Assembly (NCBI RefSeq): GCF_017255015.1
Contig: NZ_JAFKCS010000022.1
Coordinates: 1-62,947 of the forward strand
Reading direction: 5' to 3'
Source of the DNA: Bowmanella yangjiangensis
GTDB lineage: Bacteria; Pseudomonadota; Gammaproteobacteria; Enterobacterales; Alteromonadaceae
DNA length: 62,947 nucleotides
Shown: piece after piece, positions 8,108-16,704 of the stretch
Position numbering within the stretch: the first letter of the stretch is position 1
How the letters are laid out: each line of letters begins with the position of its first letter
The notes under the pieces: generated by a model
What the model saw: the letters and a program-made list of their open reading frames with translations, nothing else
Databases searched by the model: none
What the model was told of the DNA's origin: nothing
Made by a program: the position numbers and the translations under genes

Positions 8108-8139
8108 CTTCTGCTTCCTTTTCAAGAATATTTTCATGA

Positions 8140-8170
8140 TACCCTTGGGTAACTATTGATACCCAAGGGT
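8140..8170. promoter_or_regulatory. double TACCC/GGGTA operator
   Basis: TACCCTTGGGTA (8140-8151) and TACCCAAGGGT (8160-8170) have centres 20 bp apart and are reverse complements of each other apart from the last base. They overlap a possible minus-strand -10 element (TATCAA, with TTGTCT 16 bases upstream) for the membrane protein/XRE operon. They also lie 100 bp upstream of the S9 peptidase start. The likely ligand is the XRE protein, as autorepressor. Confidence 0.6.
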
Positions 8171-8270
8171 TACATAAAGACAAGTTTTATTTTCAGGCAG
8201 CAATAGCTTGACTAAGCCGGTCAGTATTTATACAAAACCTTGTGGAACTGCAAAAAATACAAGGATCACT

Positions 8271-10190
8271 ATGAAACCCAGCCACTATTGGTCTGCCCTT
8301 TGCCTAAGCGCCGCCTTGCTGGCAGGTTGTCAGAGCGCCAAGGCGCCGGATGCTCAGCAAAGCGCGGCACAAATACAACCCGTACAAATTCCTCAATACA
8401 GTGCCCAAAGCTTTTATGACACGGTGAGCCTGTATGGTTCGTCCATTAACCACAACAACAGCCAGGTGCTGGTCAGCAGTGACGCCAGCGGCGTGTTTAA
8501 TGCCTACAGTTACCCCCTGGATGGCAGTGCGCCGACTCAGTTAATCCATTCCACCACCGATGCCATCAGCGGCGTAAGCTGGTTCCCGGCAGATAACCGA
8601 GTGCTGTATACCTCAGATCAAGGGGGTAACGAGCTACACCATTTATATGTGTTGGAAGAAGACGGTAGCAGCCGCGACATCACCCCAGGGGAAAAACTCA
8701 AAGCACAGTTTATGGGTTGGCATCAGGACGATATTCACTTTTATGTGGCCACCAATGAACGGGATGCCAAAGCCTTTGATCTGTATCGATACGATAGCGA
8801 AGACTACGGCCGTACTTTGGTGTTTGAAAACACCCAGGGCTGGGAGCTGGGTGAGATCAGTAAAAACGGTAACTGGCTGACCTTGATGAAAGTGCATAGC
8901 AACGCCGATGACGATATTTATGTGGCTAATCTGCAACAACTTGCCGCCCCACCTCTGCATATCACCCCCCATCAGGGCAAAGTCAGTCACATCGTGTTTA
9001 GCTTTACCCCAGACAGTGATGAGTTGATCTACGGTAGCAACGCCCAGGGAGAGTTTACCCAGGCCTGGTCCTATAACCTGTTATCAGGTCAGCGTAACTT
9101 GCACTATGCCGACAACTGGGATGTGTCTTTTGTCTACTACTCGGATAGTGGCCGTTATCAGGTAACCGGTGTTAACGCGGATGCCCAAACCCGCCTGACG
9201 ATTCTGGATACACACAGTGGTAAAGAACTGCTGTTACCGGCCTTACCGGCCGGAGATTTGCGCGGGGTAAACTTCAGCCGCGACGAGCAGCGCATGGTGT
9301 TCTACATTAATTCCGATGTGTCTCCGTCCAATTTGTTTAGCTGGCAGGTTGGCAGCAGTGCCGCCAAGCAGCTTAGTCAGTCACTAAACCCACAAATAGA
9401 CGCCCAGTATCTGGTCAGCAGTGAGGTAGTGCGCTTTCCCAGTTTTGACGGCATCACTATTCCGGCTATCCAGTACCAACCCAAGCAAGCCAGTGCCAGT
9501 CATAAAGTACCGGCGATTATCTTTATCCACGGTGGCCCCGGCGGTCAAACCCGCAAGGGTTACAGCGCCATTATCCAGCATCTGGTCAATCATGGTTATG
9601 CGGTATTGGGGGTGAATAACCGTGGCTCATCAGGCTATGGCAAAACCTTCTTCCATCTGGATGACAAACGCCATGGCGAAGACGATCTGCAGGACATTGT
9701 TTACAGCAAAAAATACCTGCAAAGTCTGGACTGGGTAGACGGCGAGCGTATTGCCGTGATGGGCGGCAGCTATGGCGGCTACCTGACCATGGCCGCCATG
9801 GCCTTCACCGATGAGTTTAAACTAGGCATCAATATTTTCGGTGTCACCAACTGGGTGCGCACACTGGAAAGTATTCCACCCTGGTGGGAGAGCTTCCGTC
9901 AGTCTCTGTACGACGAACTGGGTGATCCGGCTACCGACAAAGCACGCCTGACCCGTATTTCACCGCTATTCCATGCCGACAAAATCAAAAAGCCGGTGCT
10001 GGTAGTACAAGGGGCCAACGATCCCAGGGTTCTGCAGGTTGAGAGTGACGAGATGGTAGAAGCCATTCGCGCTAATAATGTGCCGGTGGAATATGTGCTG
10101 TTTGCTGATGAAGGCCATGGCTTTCGCAGCAAGGCCAACCGCATTACCGCCCAGGAAGCCTATCTGAAGTTTCTGCAAACCTATCTATAG
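8271..10190 (+). CDS. S9 family prolyl-oligopeptidase-like lipoprotein
   Basis: Serine peptidase of 639 residues. The N-terminus is a lipoprotein signal (LSAALLAGC), so the enzyme is probably anchored in an envelope membrane facing the periplasm. Residues ~50-390 form a beta-propeller of WD/PD40-like blades. The C-terminal alpha/beta-hydrolase domain has the triad S500 (GGSYGGY), D584 (GANDPRV) and H616 (DEGHGF). The frame is open from 8208, but ATG 8271 has AAGGA and starts the lipoprotein signal. It would release dipeptides or oligopeptides; exact specificity is unknown. A strong terminator follows, so it is monocistronic. Confidence 0.9.
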   Translation: MKPSHYWSALCLSAALLAGCQSAKAPDAQQSAAQIQPVQIPQYSAQSFYDTVSLYGSSINHNNSQVLVSSDASGVFNAYSYPLDGSAPTQLIHSTTDAISGVSWFPADNRVLYTSDQGGNELHHLYVLEEDGSSRDITPGEKLKAQFMGWHQDDIHFYVATNERDAKAFDLYRYDSEDYGRTLVFENTQGWELGEISKNGNWLTLMKVHSNADDDIYVANLQQLAAPPLHITPHQGKVSHIVFSFTPDSDELIYGSNAQGEFTQAWSYNLLSGQRNLHYADNWDVSFVYYSDSGRYQVTGVNADAQTRLTILDTHSGKELLLPALPAGDLRGVNFSRDEQRMVFYINSDVSPSNLFSWQVGSSAAKQLSQSLNPQIDAQYLVSSEVVRFPSFDGITIPAIQYQPKQASASHKVPAIIFIHGGPGGQTRKGYSAIIQHLVNHGYAVLGVNNRGSSGYGKTFFHLDDKRHGEDDLQDIVYSKKYLQSLDWVDGERIAVMGGSYGGYLTMAAMAFTDEFKLGINIFGVTNWVRTLESIPPWWESFRQSLYDELGDPATDKARLTRISPLFHADKIKKPVLVVQGANDPRVLQVESDEMVEAIRANNVPVEYVLFADEGHGFRSKANRITAQEAYLKFLQTYL

Positions 10191-10205
10191 GTGGCATTTG
10201 CGATT

Positions 10206-10231
10206 AAGGCCCGCATCGTCGGGCCTTTTTT
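10206..10231 (+). terminator. rho-independent terminator of S9 peptidase gene
   Basis: AAGGCCCG (10206-10213) pairs with CGGGCCTT (10220-10227), followed by a run of T to 10231. It lies 15 bases past the stop codon. Confidence 0.9.
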
Positions 10232-10284
10232 GTTTGTGTTATGCTCGTTACGCAGCGGAACAGCCAAACCAGAAAGGAGCGAGC

Positions 10285-11547
10285 ATGGTTAGTCGAATGA
10301 CATTCTTGGCCAATAAGTTATCCGAACGCTTATGGGTACGGCCGTTATTGATGTGCCTGGTGTCTGTTGTTGCCGCTTTTATGGCTCAGTGGCTGGGCAA
10401 CAGCGGGCTCTCCGTTTATCTACCCAGCATCAGCCGCGACAGCCTGGAAACCCTGCTGAGTATTATGTCATCCAGCATGCTGGTGATAGCCACCTTCTGC
10501 GTGGGCTCTATGGTGGCAGCCTATGCCAGCGCTGGTAACAGTGCCACACCGCGTTCCTTCGCCCTGGTAATTGCCGATGATGTGTCACAAAACGCCCTGG
10601 CCACCTTTATCGGCGCCTTTATTTTCAGTGTGGTAGCCATAGTTGCGGTGAAAAACGACTTTTATGCCGAGGGCGGTCACTTTGTGCTGTTTTGTATGAC
10701 CTTTTCGGTACTGGCGGCAGTCATTGTCACCTTTGTACGCTGGGTCGACCGTATTGCCCGCCTTGGCCGGGTTAATTCCACCATAGATAAAATTGAAGAA
10801 GCCACCGCCAAAGCCTTAGAACATCGCAAACAAGCACCGCTGATGGGCGGCATTGCTCTTGCCCCTGTATCAGCCCCGAATAGGGAAGTGTACATACTCA
10901 AGCCCGGCTATATTCAGCGCATCGAACTTAGCAGCATTCAAAAATTGGCCGAGCGGCTGGACATGACCGTCAGGCTATTGGTGTTACCTGGCAGTTTTGT
11001 CTTTCCCGGCCAGCCGGTTTTGCTGGTAGGCGGGCAGAGAGCTCTGGATGAGCAAGATATCAGCACACTGCAAAGTGCCTTTATTCTCGGCAAAAACCGC
11101 ACCTTTATTGAAGATCCTCGCTTTGGTTTGGTGGTGCTTTCGCAGGTTGCCTGTAAGGCCCTGTCTCCTGCGGTTAATGATGCAGGTACTGCGATAGATG
11201 TGCTATCCAGCTTCGCCCGGCTGTTTAGTCAGTGGAATGAGCCAGTGGCCACAGAGGATATGGCCGACTGCAGGTTCGACCGCATCCAAGTGCCTGAACT
11301 GGATATGCAGGATTTGTTTGACGATGCCTTTAACGCCATAGGTCGTGACGGTGCAGGCAGTATTGAAGTGGTGCTAAAGCTACAGAAAACCCTGACGGCG
11401 CTGGCTGACTGCCCGGCGCCTGGTATGCGTGAAGCAGCCAGATTGCACGCAGCCAAGGCCTTAGCCCGCGCCGAGCAAAGCCTGTCGCTGGACACAGATA
11501 AGCAGCAAGCCAGACAAGCAAGTTGCTGCGCTTCGCCAGCATCATAG
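10285..11547 (+). CDS. DUF2254 family membrane protein
   Basis: The 420-residue protein has four membrane segments in its first half (about 17-35, 54-77, 108-126, 136-157). A soluble C-terminal half follows, with the conserved DUF2254 segment RTFIEDPRFGLVVLSQVACK and ALSPAVNDAGTAIDVL. The function of the family is unknown; it is a predicted inner-membrane protein. The frame extends upstream to 10198 through the preceding terminator, but ATG 10285 with AGGAG eight bases ahead is clearly the start. It stands alone between a terminator and the ALDH promoter region. Confidence 0.88.
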   Translation: MVSRMTFLANKLSERLWVRPLLMCLVSVVAAFMAQWLGNSGLSVYLPSISRDSLETLLSIMSSSMLVIATFCVGSMVAAYASAGNSATPRSFALVIADDVSQNALATFIGAFIFSVVAIVAVKNDFYAEGGHFVLFCMTFSVLAAVIVTFVRWVDRIARLGRVNSTIDKIEEATAKALEHRKQAPLMGGIALAPVSAPNREVYILKPGYIQRIELSSIQKLAERLDMTVRLLVLPGSFVFPGQPVLLVGGQRALDEQDISTLQSAFILGKNRTFIEDPRFGLVVLSQVACKALSPAVNDAGTAIDVLSSFARLFSQWNEPVATEDMADCRFDRIQVPELDMQDLFDDAFNAIGRDGAGSIEVVLKLQKTLTALADCPAPGMREAARLHAAKALARAEQSLSLDTDKQQARQASCCASPAS

Positions 11548-11551
11548 AAAT

Positions 11552-11571
11552 AATTGGACGAAAGACCAATT
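11552..11571. promoter_or_regulatory. TetR-type operator, site A (ALDH promoter)
   Basis: AATTGGACGAAAGACCAATT shares the AATTGGAC head and CCAATT tail with the sites at 16555-16570 and 17492-17521, although its centre is less symmetric. It lies 79 bp upstream of the aldehyde dehydrogenase start and directly after the DUF2254 stop. The probable ligand is the TetR protein encoded at 16705-17352. Confidence 0.65.
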
Positions 11572-11650
11572 ATCTGAAACGGATAACAATAAGCCGCTTG
11601 TTCCCCCCGCAGGAATAGCATAATGTGAACACCTGTTTGAATTATTCGGG

Positions 11651-13030
11651 ATGCACATGACTGGGCTAATTGCACAACAGGTAGAAGGCTTACGCAGCTA
11701 CTTCAATACCGGCGTCACTAAAGATTTAAGCTGGCGTCGTCAGCAGTTAAATCAGTTGCTGACCATGACCCTGACTCATCAGCAGGATATTGTTGAGGCG
11801 CTCAGGCAGGATCTGGGTAAAGCGGAACAGGAAAGCTGGCTGGCGGAAATCGGTTTTCTGGAAGACGATATAAAACACAGCCTCAAGCACCTTGCCAAGT
11901 GGTGCAAGCCCCGCAAGCTTTCCACTCCCATGCTGGCCCAACCCGGCAGCAGTTGGTTGCAACCCGAGCCGCTGGGTACGGTGCTGATTATTGGCGCCTG
12001 GAATTACCCCTTTCAGTTACTCTTAGCCCCATTAGTCGCCGCCATTGCTGCCGGTAACTGTGCGGTGGTCAAGCCATCTGAACTGGCCGAACACACCAGC
12101 GCCCTGATTGCCCGCTTGCTGCCCCGTTATCTCGACAGTAACGCCTATCAGGTGGTGGAAGGGGGCGTGGAACAAACCACCGAGGTACTTAAACAGAAGT
12201 TTGACCATATTCTCTACACCGGCGGAGAGACGGTAGGCAAAATTGTCATGAAGGCCGCCGCCGACCACCTGACCCCAGTGACACTGGAACTGGGTGGCAA
12301 AAGCCCCTGCATTGTCGCCAGTGATTGCGATCTGGATGTCACCGCCGCGCGCATTGTGTGGAGCAAATGGATGAACGCCGGGCAAACCTGCGTGGCCCCG
12401 GATTACATTCTGGTGGAGAATGCCTTCGTCGATAAACTTATCGCCGCTATTGTCAGCAAGTTAGACGCCTTTTACGGAAAAAATCCGGCCCAAAGCCCAG
12501 ACTATGGCAGAATTATCAACCCCCGCCACCTCGCCCGGCTGCAGTCGTACCTTGAAGGGCAGAAGGTGGTATGCGGTGGCCAGGTAGATGAAAATACCCG
12601 TTATATGGCGCCGACCCTGGTACAAAACCCGGCCCTGGACAGCCCGCTGATGCAGCAGGAAATATTCGGCCCCATCTTGCCTATTGTCGGTCTGGACCGA
12701 ATTGAACAGGCCAAGGATTTTATCAACCAGCGGGCCAAGCCACTGGCCCTGTACTTGTATACCCGCTCTCAAAGCTTAGAACAGCAGATACTGGCAGGCA
12801 CCAGTGCCGGTAGCGTCTGTATTAATGACGGCATCATGTTTATGGCTAACCCGGCGCTACCTTTTGGGGGCGTGGGCAATAGCGGCATGGGCCGTTATCA
12901 TGGTCAATGGGGTTTTGATACCTTCAGCCATTTAAAGGCCGTAATGAAACGCAGCACCCGCTTTGACATTGACTGGCGTTACCCGCCCTTTAGTGCCAAA
13001 AAAATGAAAATGCTCAAGTGGGTGAAATAA
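11651..13030 (+). CDS. NAD(P)-dependent aldehyde dehydrogenase, class 3 / coniferyl-aldehyde type
   Basis: The 459-residue cytoplasmic enzyme has the short class-3 ALDH length. Glu213 (VTLELGGKSP) and the catalytic Cys247 (NAGQTCVAPDY) are both present. The coenzyme-binding segment (GAWNYPFQLLLAPLVAAIAA) and GGETVGK are intact. Family members oxidise medium-chain, aromatic or fatty aldehydes to acids. A matching TetR operator in its promoter ties it to the oxidase/cytochrome/TonB-receptor block to its right. The next gene overlaps its stop by one base (TAATG). Start is ATG 11651 or the second ATG two codons later. Confidence 0.9.
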   Translation: MHMTGLIAQQVEGLRSYFNTGVTKDLSWRRQQLNQLLTMTLTHQQDIVEALRQDLGKAEQESWLAEIGFLEDDIKHSLKHLAKWCKPRKLSTPMLAQPGSSWLQPEPLGTVLIIGAWNYPFQLLLAPLVAAIAAGNCAVVKPSELAEHTSALIARLLPRYLDSNAYQVVEGGVEQTTEVLKQKFDHILYTGGETVGKIVMKAAADHLTPVTLELGGKSPCIVASDCDLDVTAARIVWSKWMNAGQTCVAPDYILVENAFVDKLIAAIVSKLDAFYGKNPAQSPDYGRIINPRHLARLQSYLEGQKVVCGGQVDENTRYMAPTLVQNPALDSPLMQQEIFGPILPIVGLDRIEQAKDFINQRAKPLALYLYTRSQSLEQQILAGTSAGSVCINDGIMFMANPALPFGGVGNSGMGRYHGQWGFDTFSHLKAVMKRSTRFDIDWRYPPFSAKKMKMLKWVK

Positions 13031-13446
13031 TGCTACAGCCTTTTCATTTAGCCATACCTGTCACCTCACTGGCCAAGGCCAGACGCTTTTATGGGGAATT
13101 ACTGGGCTGTGAAACCGGGCGTTTCAGTGAGCAGTGGATAGACTGGAATTTTTTTGGTCATCAGCTAGTCACGCACTTGGTGGAACAGATGCCCAGCGCC
13201 CCGGCGCATAACGAAGTAGATGCCCATGCGGTGCCCGTGCCGCATTTTGGCGTGGTACTGGCCTGGTCTGACTGGCAACAACTGGCTGACAAACTCACCC
13301 ATGCCGGCTGTGACTTTGTGATCAAACCCTATATTCGCTTTAAAGGTCAGGCCGGCGAGCAGGCAACCCTGTTTTTACTCGATCCTTGTGGTAATGCCCT
13401 GGAATTCAAGGCCTTTAAAGATCTTAATCAACTCTTCGCGGTTTAG
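13030..13446 (+). CDS. VOC family protein (putative metal-dependent lyase/dioxygenase)
   Basis: The 138-residue VOC protein has a candidate metal triad: H6 (PFHLAIPV), H72 (PHFGVVL) and E125 (GNALEFK). Unlike the VOC protein at 1179-1562 it therefore could be catalytic. ATG 13030 overlaps the ALDH stop (TAATG), giving translational coupling. An upstream GTG at 13018 is less likely. Related small VOC proteins are annotated as extradiol-dioxygenase-like or glyoxalase-like; the substrate is unknown. Its last four bases overlap the end of the convergent PLP-type gene. Co-transcription with ALDH puts it in the TetR regulon. Confidence 0.82.
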   Translation: MLQPFHLAIPVTSLAKARRFYGELLGCETGRFSEQWIDWNFFGHQLVTHLVEQMPSAPAHNEVDAHAVPVPHFGVVLAWSDWQQLADKLTHAGCDFVIKPYIRFKGQAGEQATLFLLDPCGNALEFKAFKDLNQLFAV

Positions 13447-14729
13447 GGGCCATCGGCCCCCAATACCGGCCAGCGAGCCAGCAATTGGCCATTACGCATG
13501 GCCAGCAAATGGCCAAACTGTAATAACACGGCCTCGCTTTGCAGGGGCCGCAAAAATACCCAGTCATCCACCGCCAGCGGCAGTTGTGCTGAGCCACTTA
13601 ACCCTTGCTGATTGGAGCTGTCATACAGGCCATTAAAACTCAGCCCAGGCGGTGACCAGGGAGCTGCCAGCCATTTACCACCGTAGATAAAAAAGCTCAC
13701 CTGCTGATTGGGATCCCACCAACTTGCCACGCTACCCAGCCATTCCTGGGTCGGCACTCCTTGATTCACCTGTTTTTTTAGTACACGAGTGGCAATGGCC
13801 GCGGCCGGTTCAAACTCTGCAAGTATTGGCAGGTCAAAATCCAGAGGCTTTAACAAACAAGAGCCCACTGACAAATCATTTACTTGTGTGACATCACCGT
13901 AGCGCAAAAAGGTTGGGCTACCGGCGCCGTTAAAACACAGCGGCCGCTCAAACCACTTGGGGTATGCACTGCGAATCTGTTCCACATAAGCACGATAACG
14001 GGCCTGCACTTGTATGAACTCGCGGTCCCCCAAAAAGCCGGGCAGTTTACTGACATGGGCGTCGTAACCCATTAAACCGGAAAATTGCAGATGCTCGGGA
14101 TTTGCTGCCACTAATTCCAGAGCCTTGGCAAAGCTGGCCGGTTCATTAAAGCCGCCACGATGCAGCCCCACATCAATCTCAAAGTTTACTCTCAGTAGCA
14201 AGCCTTGCTGTTTGGCCAGTTGCAGGTATTGCTCAAGCCTTGGCAGGCTGTCAATCAGCCACTGCAATTGCTCTGCAGGAACAAAGCCCTGCGATTGTGG
14301 TTGCCAGCTTTGATAAAAAGCCGCGGCGGATGCCACCGGCATTGGCTTACCAAACAGAATGTCGGCATCGGGTTTGGCTTTGGCCAGCGCTTGCAGGAAA
14401 GGCAAATGAAACACCATATAAGCCTGGCTTTGGCTGCGCTTGGCTATATAGTCAAGCAAGTCGGGGCTTGGCAGCGACTTCACCACAATCCGGTAGGTTT
14501 TATCTGGCTGGCGGCTGAAAAATGCATTTAATACCGCCAGGTTCTGGTCCAGTTTATCCAGATCAATCAGTAGCGACGGATGGGTAACATCAGCGCGGTC
14601 TAATGCCGAAGACAAGCCCTGAAAGTAAGGCTCAACGGCACCGGCATTATCCTGCGGCTTGGCCAGCCAGGCACCGCCCAGCAACGCCACACCAGCACCG
14701 GCTTTTAAAAAGGTGCGTCTGCTTGTCAT
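13443..14729 (-). CDS. Tat-exported fold-type III PLP protein (alanine racemase N-terminal / DSD1-like)
   Basis: The 428-residue protein begins with a twin-arginine signal (MTSRRTFLKAGAGVALLGGA), so it is exported folded, consistent with a bound cofactor. The body resembles the alanine racemase N-terminal/D-threonine aldolase-like group: SLLIDLDKLDQNL, the candidate PLP lysine in RIVVKSLPSP, EIDVGLHRGGF, GSPTFLRYGDV, and a C-terminal domain with QSEAVLLQFGHL. D-amino-acid dehydratase, aldolase or racemase chemistry is known for relatives. Here the substrate is unknown and the active-site pattern is not canonical. It lies downstream of the FAD oxidase and cytochrome genes (65-base gap), probably in one operon. 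Confidence 0.78.
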   Translation of the reverse strand: MTSRRTFLKAGAGVALLGGAWLAKPQDNAGAVEPYFQGLSSALDRADVTHPSLLIDLDKLDQNLAVLNAFFSRQPDKTYRIVVKSLPSPDLLDYIAKRSQSQAYMVFHLPFLQALAKAKPDADILFGKPMPVASAAAFYQSWQPQSQGFVPAEQLQWLIDSLPRLEQYLQLAKQQGLLLRVNFEIDVGLHRGGFNEPASFAKALELVAANPEHLQFSGLMGYDAHVSKLPGFLGDREFIQVQARYRAYVEQIRSAYPKWFERPLCFNGAGSPTFLRYGDVTQVNDLSVGSCLLKPLDFDLPILAEFEPAAAIATRVLKKQVNQGVPTQEWLGSVASWWDPNQQVSFFIYGGKWLAAPWSPPGLSFNGLYDSSNQQGLSGSAQLPLAVDDWVFLRPLQSEAVLLQFGHLLAMRNGQLLARWPVLGADGP

Positions 14730-14794
14730 CTCAACCTACTCCATTTATCAATTCATTAATCAGTCGTTGAAGCCCCTGCCGGGATAAACAGCAT

Positions 14795-16213
14795 TTACAC
14801 ACCCAGCACCTGTTTTAAATGGGTATTCAGCAACTTGCCATTGGGATCCAGACTTTCCCGAATGGCGAGAAAGTCCTGCCAGTGTTTGGGATACAGTGCG
14901 GCCAATTGTGGTGCCTGTAAGGTATGGATCTTGCCCCAATGGGGACGCCCTTCGTACTGGTGGAATATCGGTTCAATCTCGGCAAAAAACGGCCGGTAAT
15001 CCAGGTCGCCAAACTGATGGATAGATAGCACAGCACTGTCGCGTCCTTGGTACATGGACAGCATAATGTCGTCGCTTTTCACATGCCGGTATTCAATAGG
15101 AAAACAGGCTGGCAACTTACGTCGCACAATAGTATCCAGCACCTTACGTAAACACTCCGGCCCGGCTTCCACCGGCACAGAATATTCCATTTCACAAAAA
15201 CGCGTGGTTCTGGCATGGGCCAGCACCCGATAAGAGGGGCCGGTTCGAACTACTGGCGGGTTGCCGCCAAAGGCTTTGTCCAGCAACCAGGCATACAGAG
15301 ACTCCCCTACTCCAGGTAGCCAGGAGACAGATTCGAATACCTGACGTAGCTGGTTCAAGGCACCGGGATCCTCTTCGCCCTGATTCACATCTGCGGCTTT
15401 GGCCTCATTGGTGGCCACCGAGATACCAAGGGGCGAATAAGGCAAAGCAAAGATTTCAAAATGGCGGTTTTGTGCCATACGCTGCTCAAGCTCTGAGAGC
15501 ATCAACTCAAGGGGTTCAACCTGGCTGACTTCGGTCAGACGGTAGGCGCTTTGGCATTGCAAACGCACTCTGGAAACGACACCCAAAGCACCTAAGTGGG
15601 TGCGGGCGGCGTTGAATATTTGCGGATGTTGTTTGGCGCTGACATCCAGCAATTGCCCATCCACTGTTGCCAAAGTAAGCCCGGCCACCTGGGTAGACAG
15701 CGAGCCGAAGTGTTTGCCGGTGCCATGGGTTGAAGTGGCAATAGCCCCGGCCAACGACGGATAATCCATATCCGGCAGATTTTGCGTGGCCAGCCCGACA
15801 CTTTCCAGTAAGGGGCCCAGACTATGCAGGCGCGTGCCGCCCCAAACTTCAGCTTGTAAGGTAGCGGGGTCGTGGCTAATCAGCCCTGACAAATAGTCCG
15901 TGGTCAGCAAGGTATCGTCGGTAGGCACTAAGGCACTAAATGCATGACTGGAGCCCACCGCCCGCACTGTGCCTTTGGCCTGGGTCAAACCTTGCAGCAA
16001 CTGCTGTTCGTTACGTGGTGCCAGACGCTGTGACGGATAACAACTGTGATTCTTGCCCCAGTTAATCCAGGGCAGGGGTTTGCCCGGCACGTAGGGCGCA
16101 GCCAGTGGCGGCGACGCCGGATTAGGTGAACAGCCCGCCATAGGCACAGCAGCGCTGGCGGCCAAACCTTTGAGTAAGGTACGTCTGCTGATGCCGGACG
16201 TATTACTTGTCAT
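14795..16213 (-). CDS. Tat-exported FAD-linked oxidase, D-arabinono-1,4-lactone oxidase / alditol oxidase type
   Basis: About 472 residues. The twin-arginine signal (SRRTLLKGLAASAAVPMAGC) also ends in a Cys, so it may be lipid-linked. An FAD-binding PCMH-type domain spans about 60-230 (VRAVGSSHAFSALVPTDDT; GAIATSTHGTG). The C-terminal ALO domain carries the family hallmark GRPHWGKIH. Relatives oxidise sugar lactones or alditols. The gene directly follows cytochrome c and overlaps its end by 11 bases, so electrons probably go to that cytochrome rather than to oxygen. ATG 16213 has AGGAGG upstream and is preferred over an in-frame ATG at 16231. Confidence 0.85.
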   Translation of the reverse strand: MTSNTSGISRRTLLKGLAASAAVPMAGCSPNPASPPLAAPYVPGKPLPWINWGKNHSCYPSQRLAPRNEQQLLQGLTQAKGTVRAVGSSHAFSALVPTDDTLLTTDYLSGLISHDPATLQAEVWGGTRLHSLGPLLESVGLATQNLPDMDYPSLAGAIATSTHGTGKHFGSLSTQVAGLTLATVDGQLLDVSAKQHPQIFNAARTHLGALGVVSRVRLQCQSAYRLTEVSQVEPLELMLSELEQRMAQNRHFEIFALPYSPLGISVATNEAKAADVNQGEEDPGALNQLRQVFESVSWLPGVGESLYAWLLDKAFGGNPPVVRTGPSYRVLAHARTTRFCEMEYSVPVEAGPECLRKVLDTIVRRKLPACFPIEYRHVKSDDIMLSMYQGRDSAVLSIHQFGDLDYRPFFAEIEPIFHQYEGRPHWGKIHTLQAPQLAALYPKHWQDFLAIRESLDPNGKLLNTHLKQVLGV

Positions 16214-16535
16214 GCCCCACCTCCTTGGCATCGCCCAACATAAAGTCGATCAGGGTCTGCATATCCTCCTCGGTGCAGGCACTGCAATAGCCCATGGGCG
16301 GCATGCCACCTACGCCCTCAATACTGTTTAGCAGGATCTGCTCGCGGCCTTTTTGCATACGCGCCTGCCAGGCCTGAGTATCGCCCAGCAGTGGCGCACC
16401 GGTGTGAGCAACCGCATGACATTGCAGGCAGTTATGACTCAACAACTGCATTTGTTCCGGAGTCATTTGTGCTTGAACAGCGCTGCCTGACAAGCCAGCG
16501 ATGAGCAGCGCCAGACGAAGTGGAGATAGAGCCAT
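16203..16535 (-). CDS. periplasmic c-type cytochrome (c5-like)
   Basis: The 110-residue protein has a Sec signal peptide (cut after about residue 22, AVQA), one haem motif CLQCH, and the c5-type tail MPPMGYCSACTEEDM, which supplies the axial Met and a second Cys pair typical of cytochrome c5. It is first in the operon with the FAD oxidase and the PLP-type protein, and is the obvious electron acceptor for the oxidase. Its promoter carries the TetR-type operator B. Confidence 0.9.
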   Translation of the reverse strand: MALSPLRLALLIAGLSGSAVQAQMTPEQMQLLSHNCLQCHAVAHTGAPLLGDTQAWQARMQKGREQILLNSIEGVGGMPPMGYCSACTEEDMQTLIDFMLGDAKEVGHDK

Positions 16536-16554
16536 AAAGCCTCACCGGCATAAA

Positions 16555-16598
16555 TTGGACGAGCGTCCAAATTACAGTCCACCCTGTTGGTTTGTCAA
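16555..16598 (-). promoter_or_regulatory. cytochrome c/oxidase promoter with TetR operator, site B
   Basis: The operator TTGGACG-AG-CGTCCAA (16555-16570) has perfect 7-bp arms. On the minus strand a consensus -35 TTGACA (16598-16593) is followed after 18 bases by TAATTT (16574-16569), which overlaps the operator, so bound repressor would block the polymerase. The stretch 16599-16704 shows nothing else. Confidence 0.75.
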
Positions 16599-16704
16599 CA
16601 GCTTGTTAGACTACCTGCGGGTTGAGCGAACTTGCCCGGATAGACACCGGGATTGGCGGCTGCCTGGGTATCAGAGCCAATACATTCGTGCAGTATGGGC
16701 AAAG

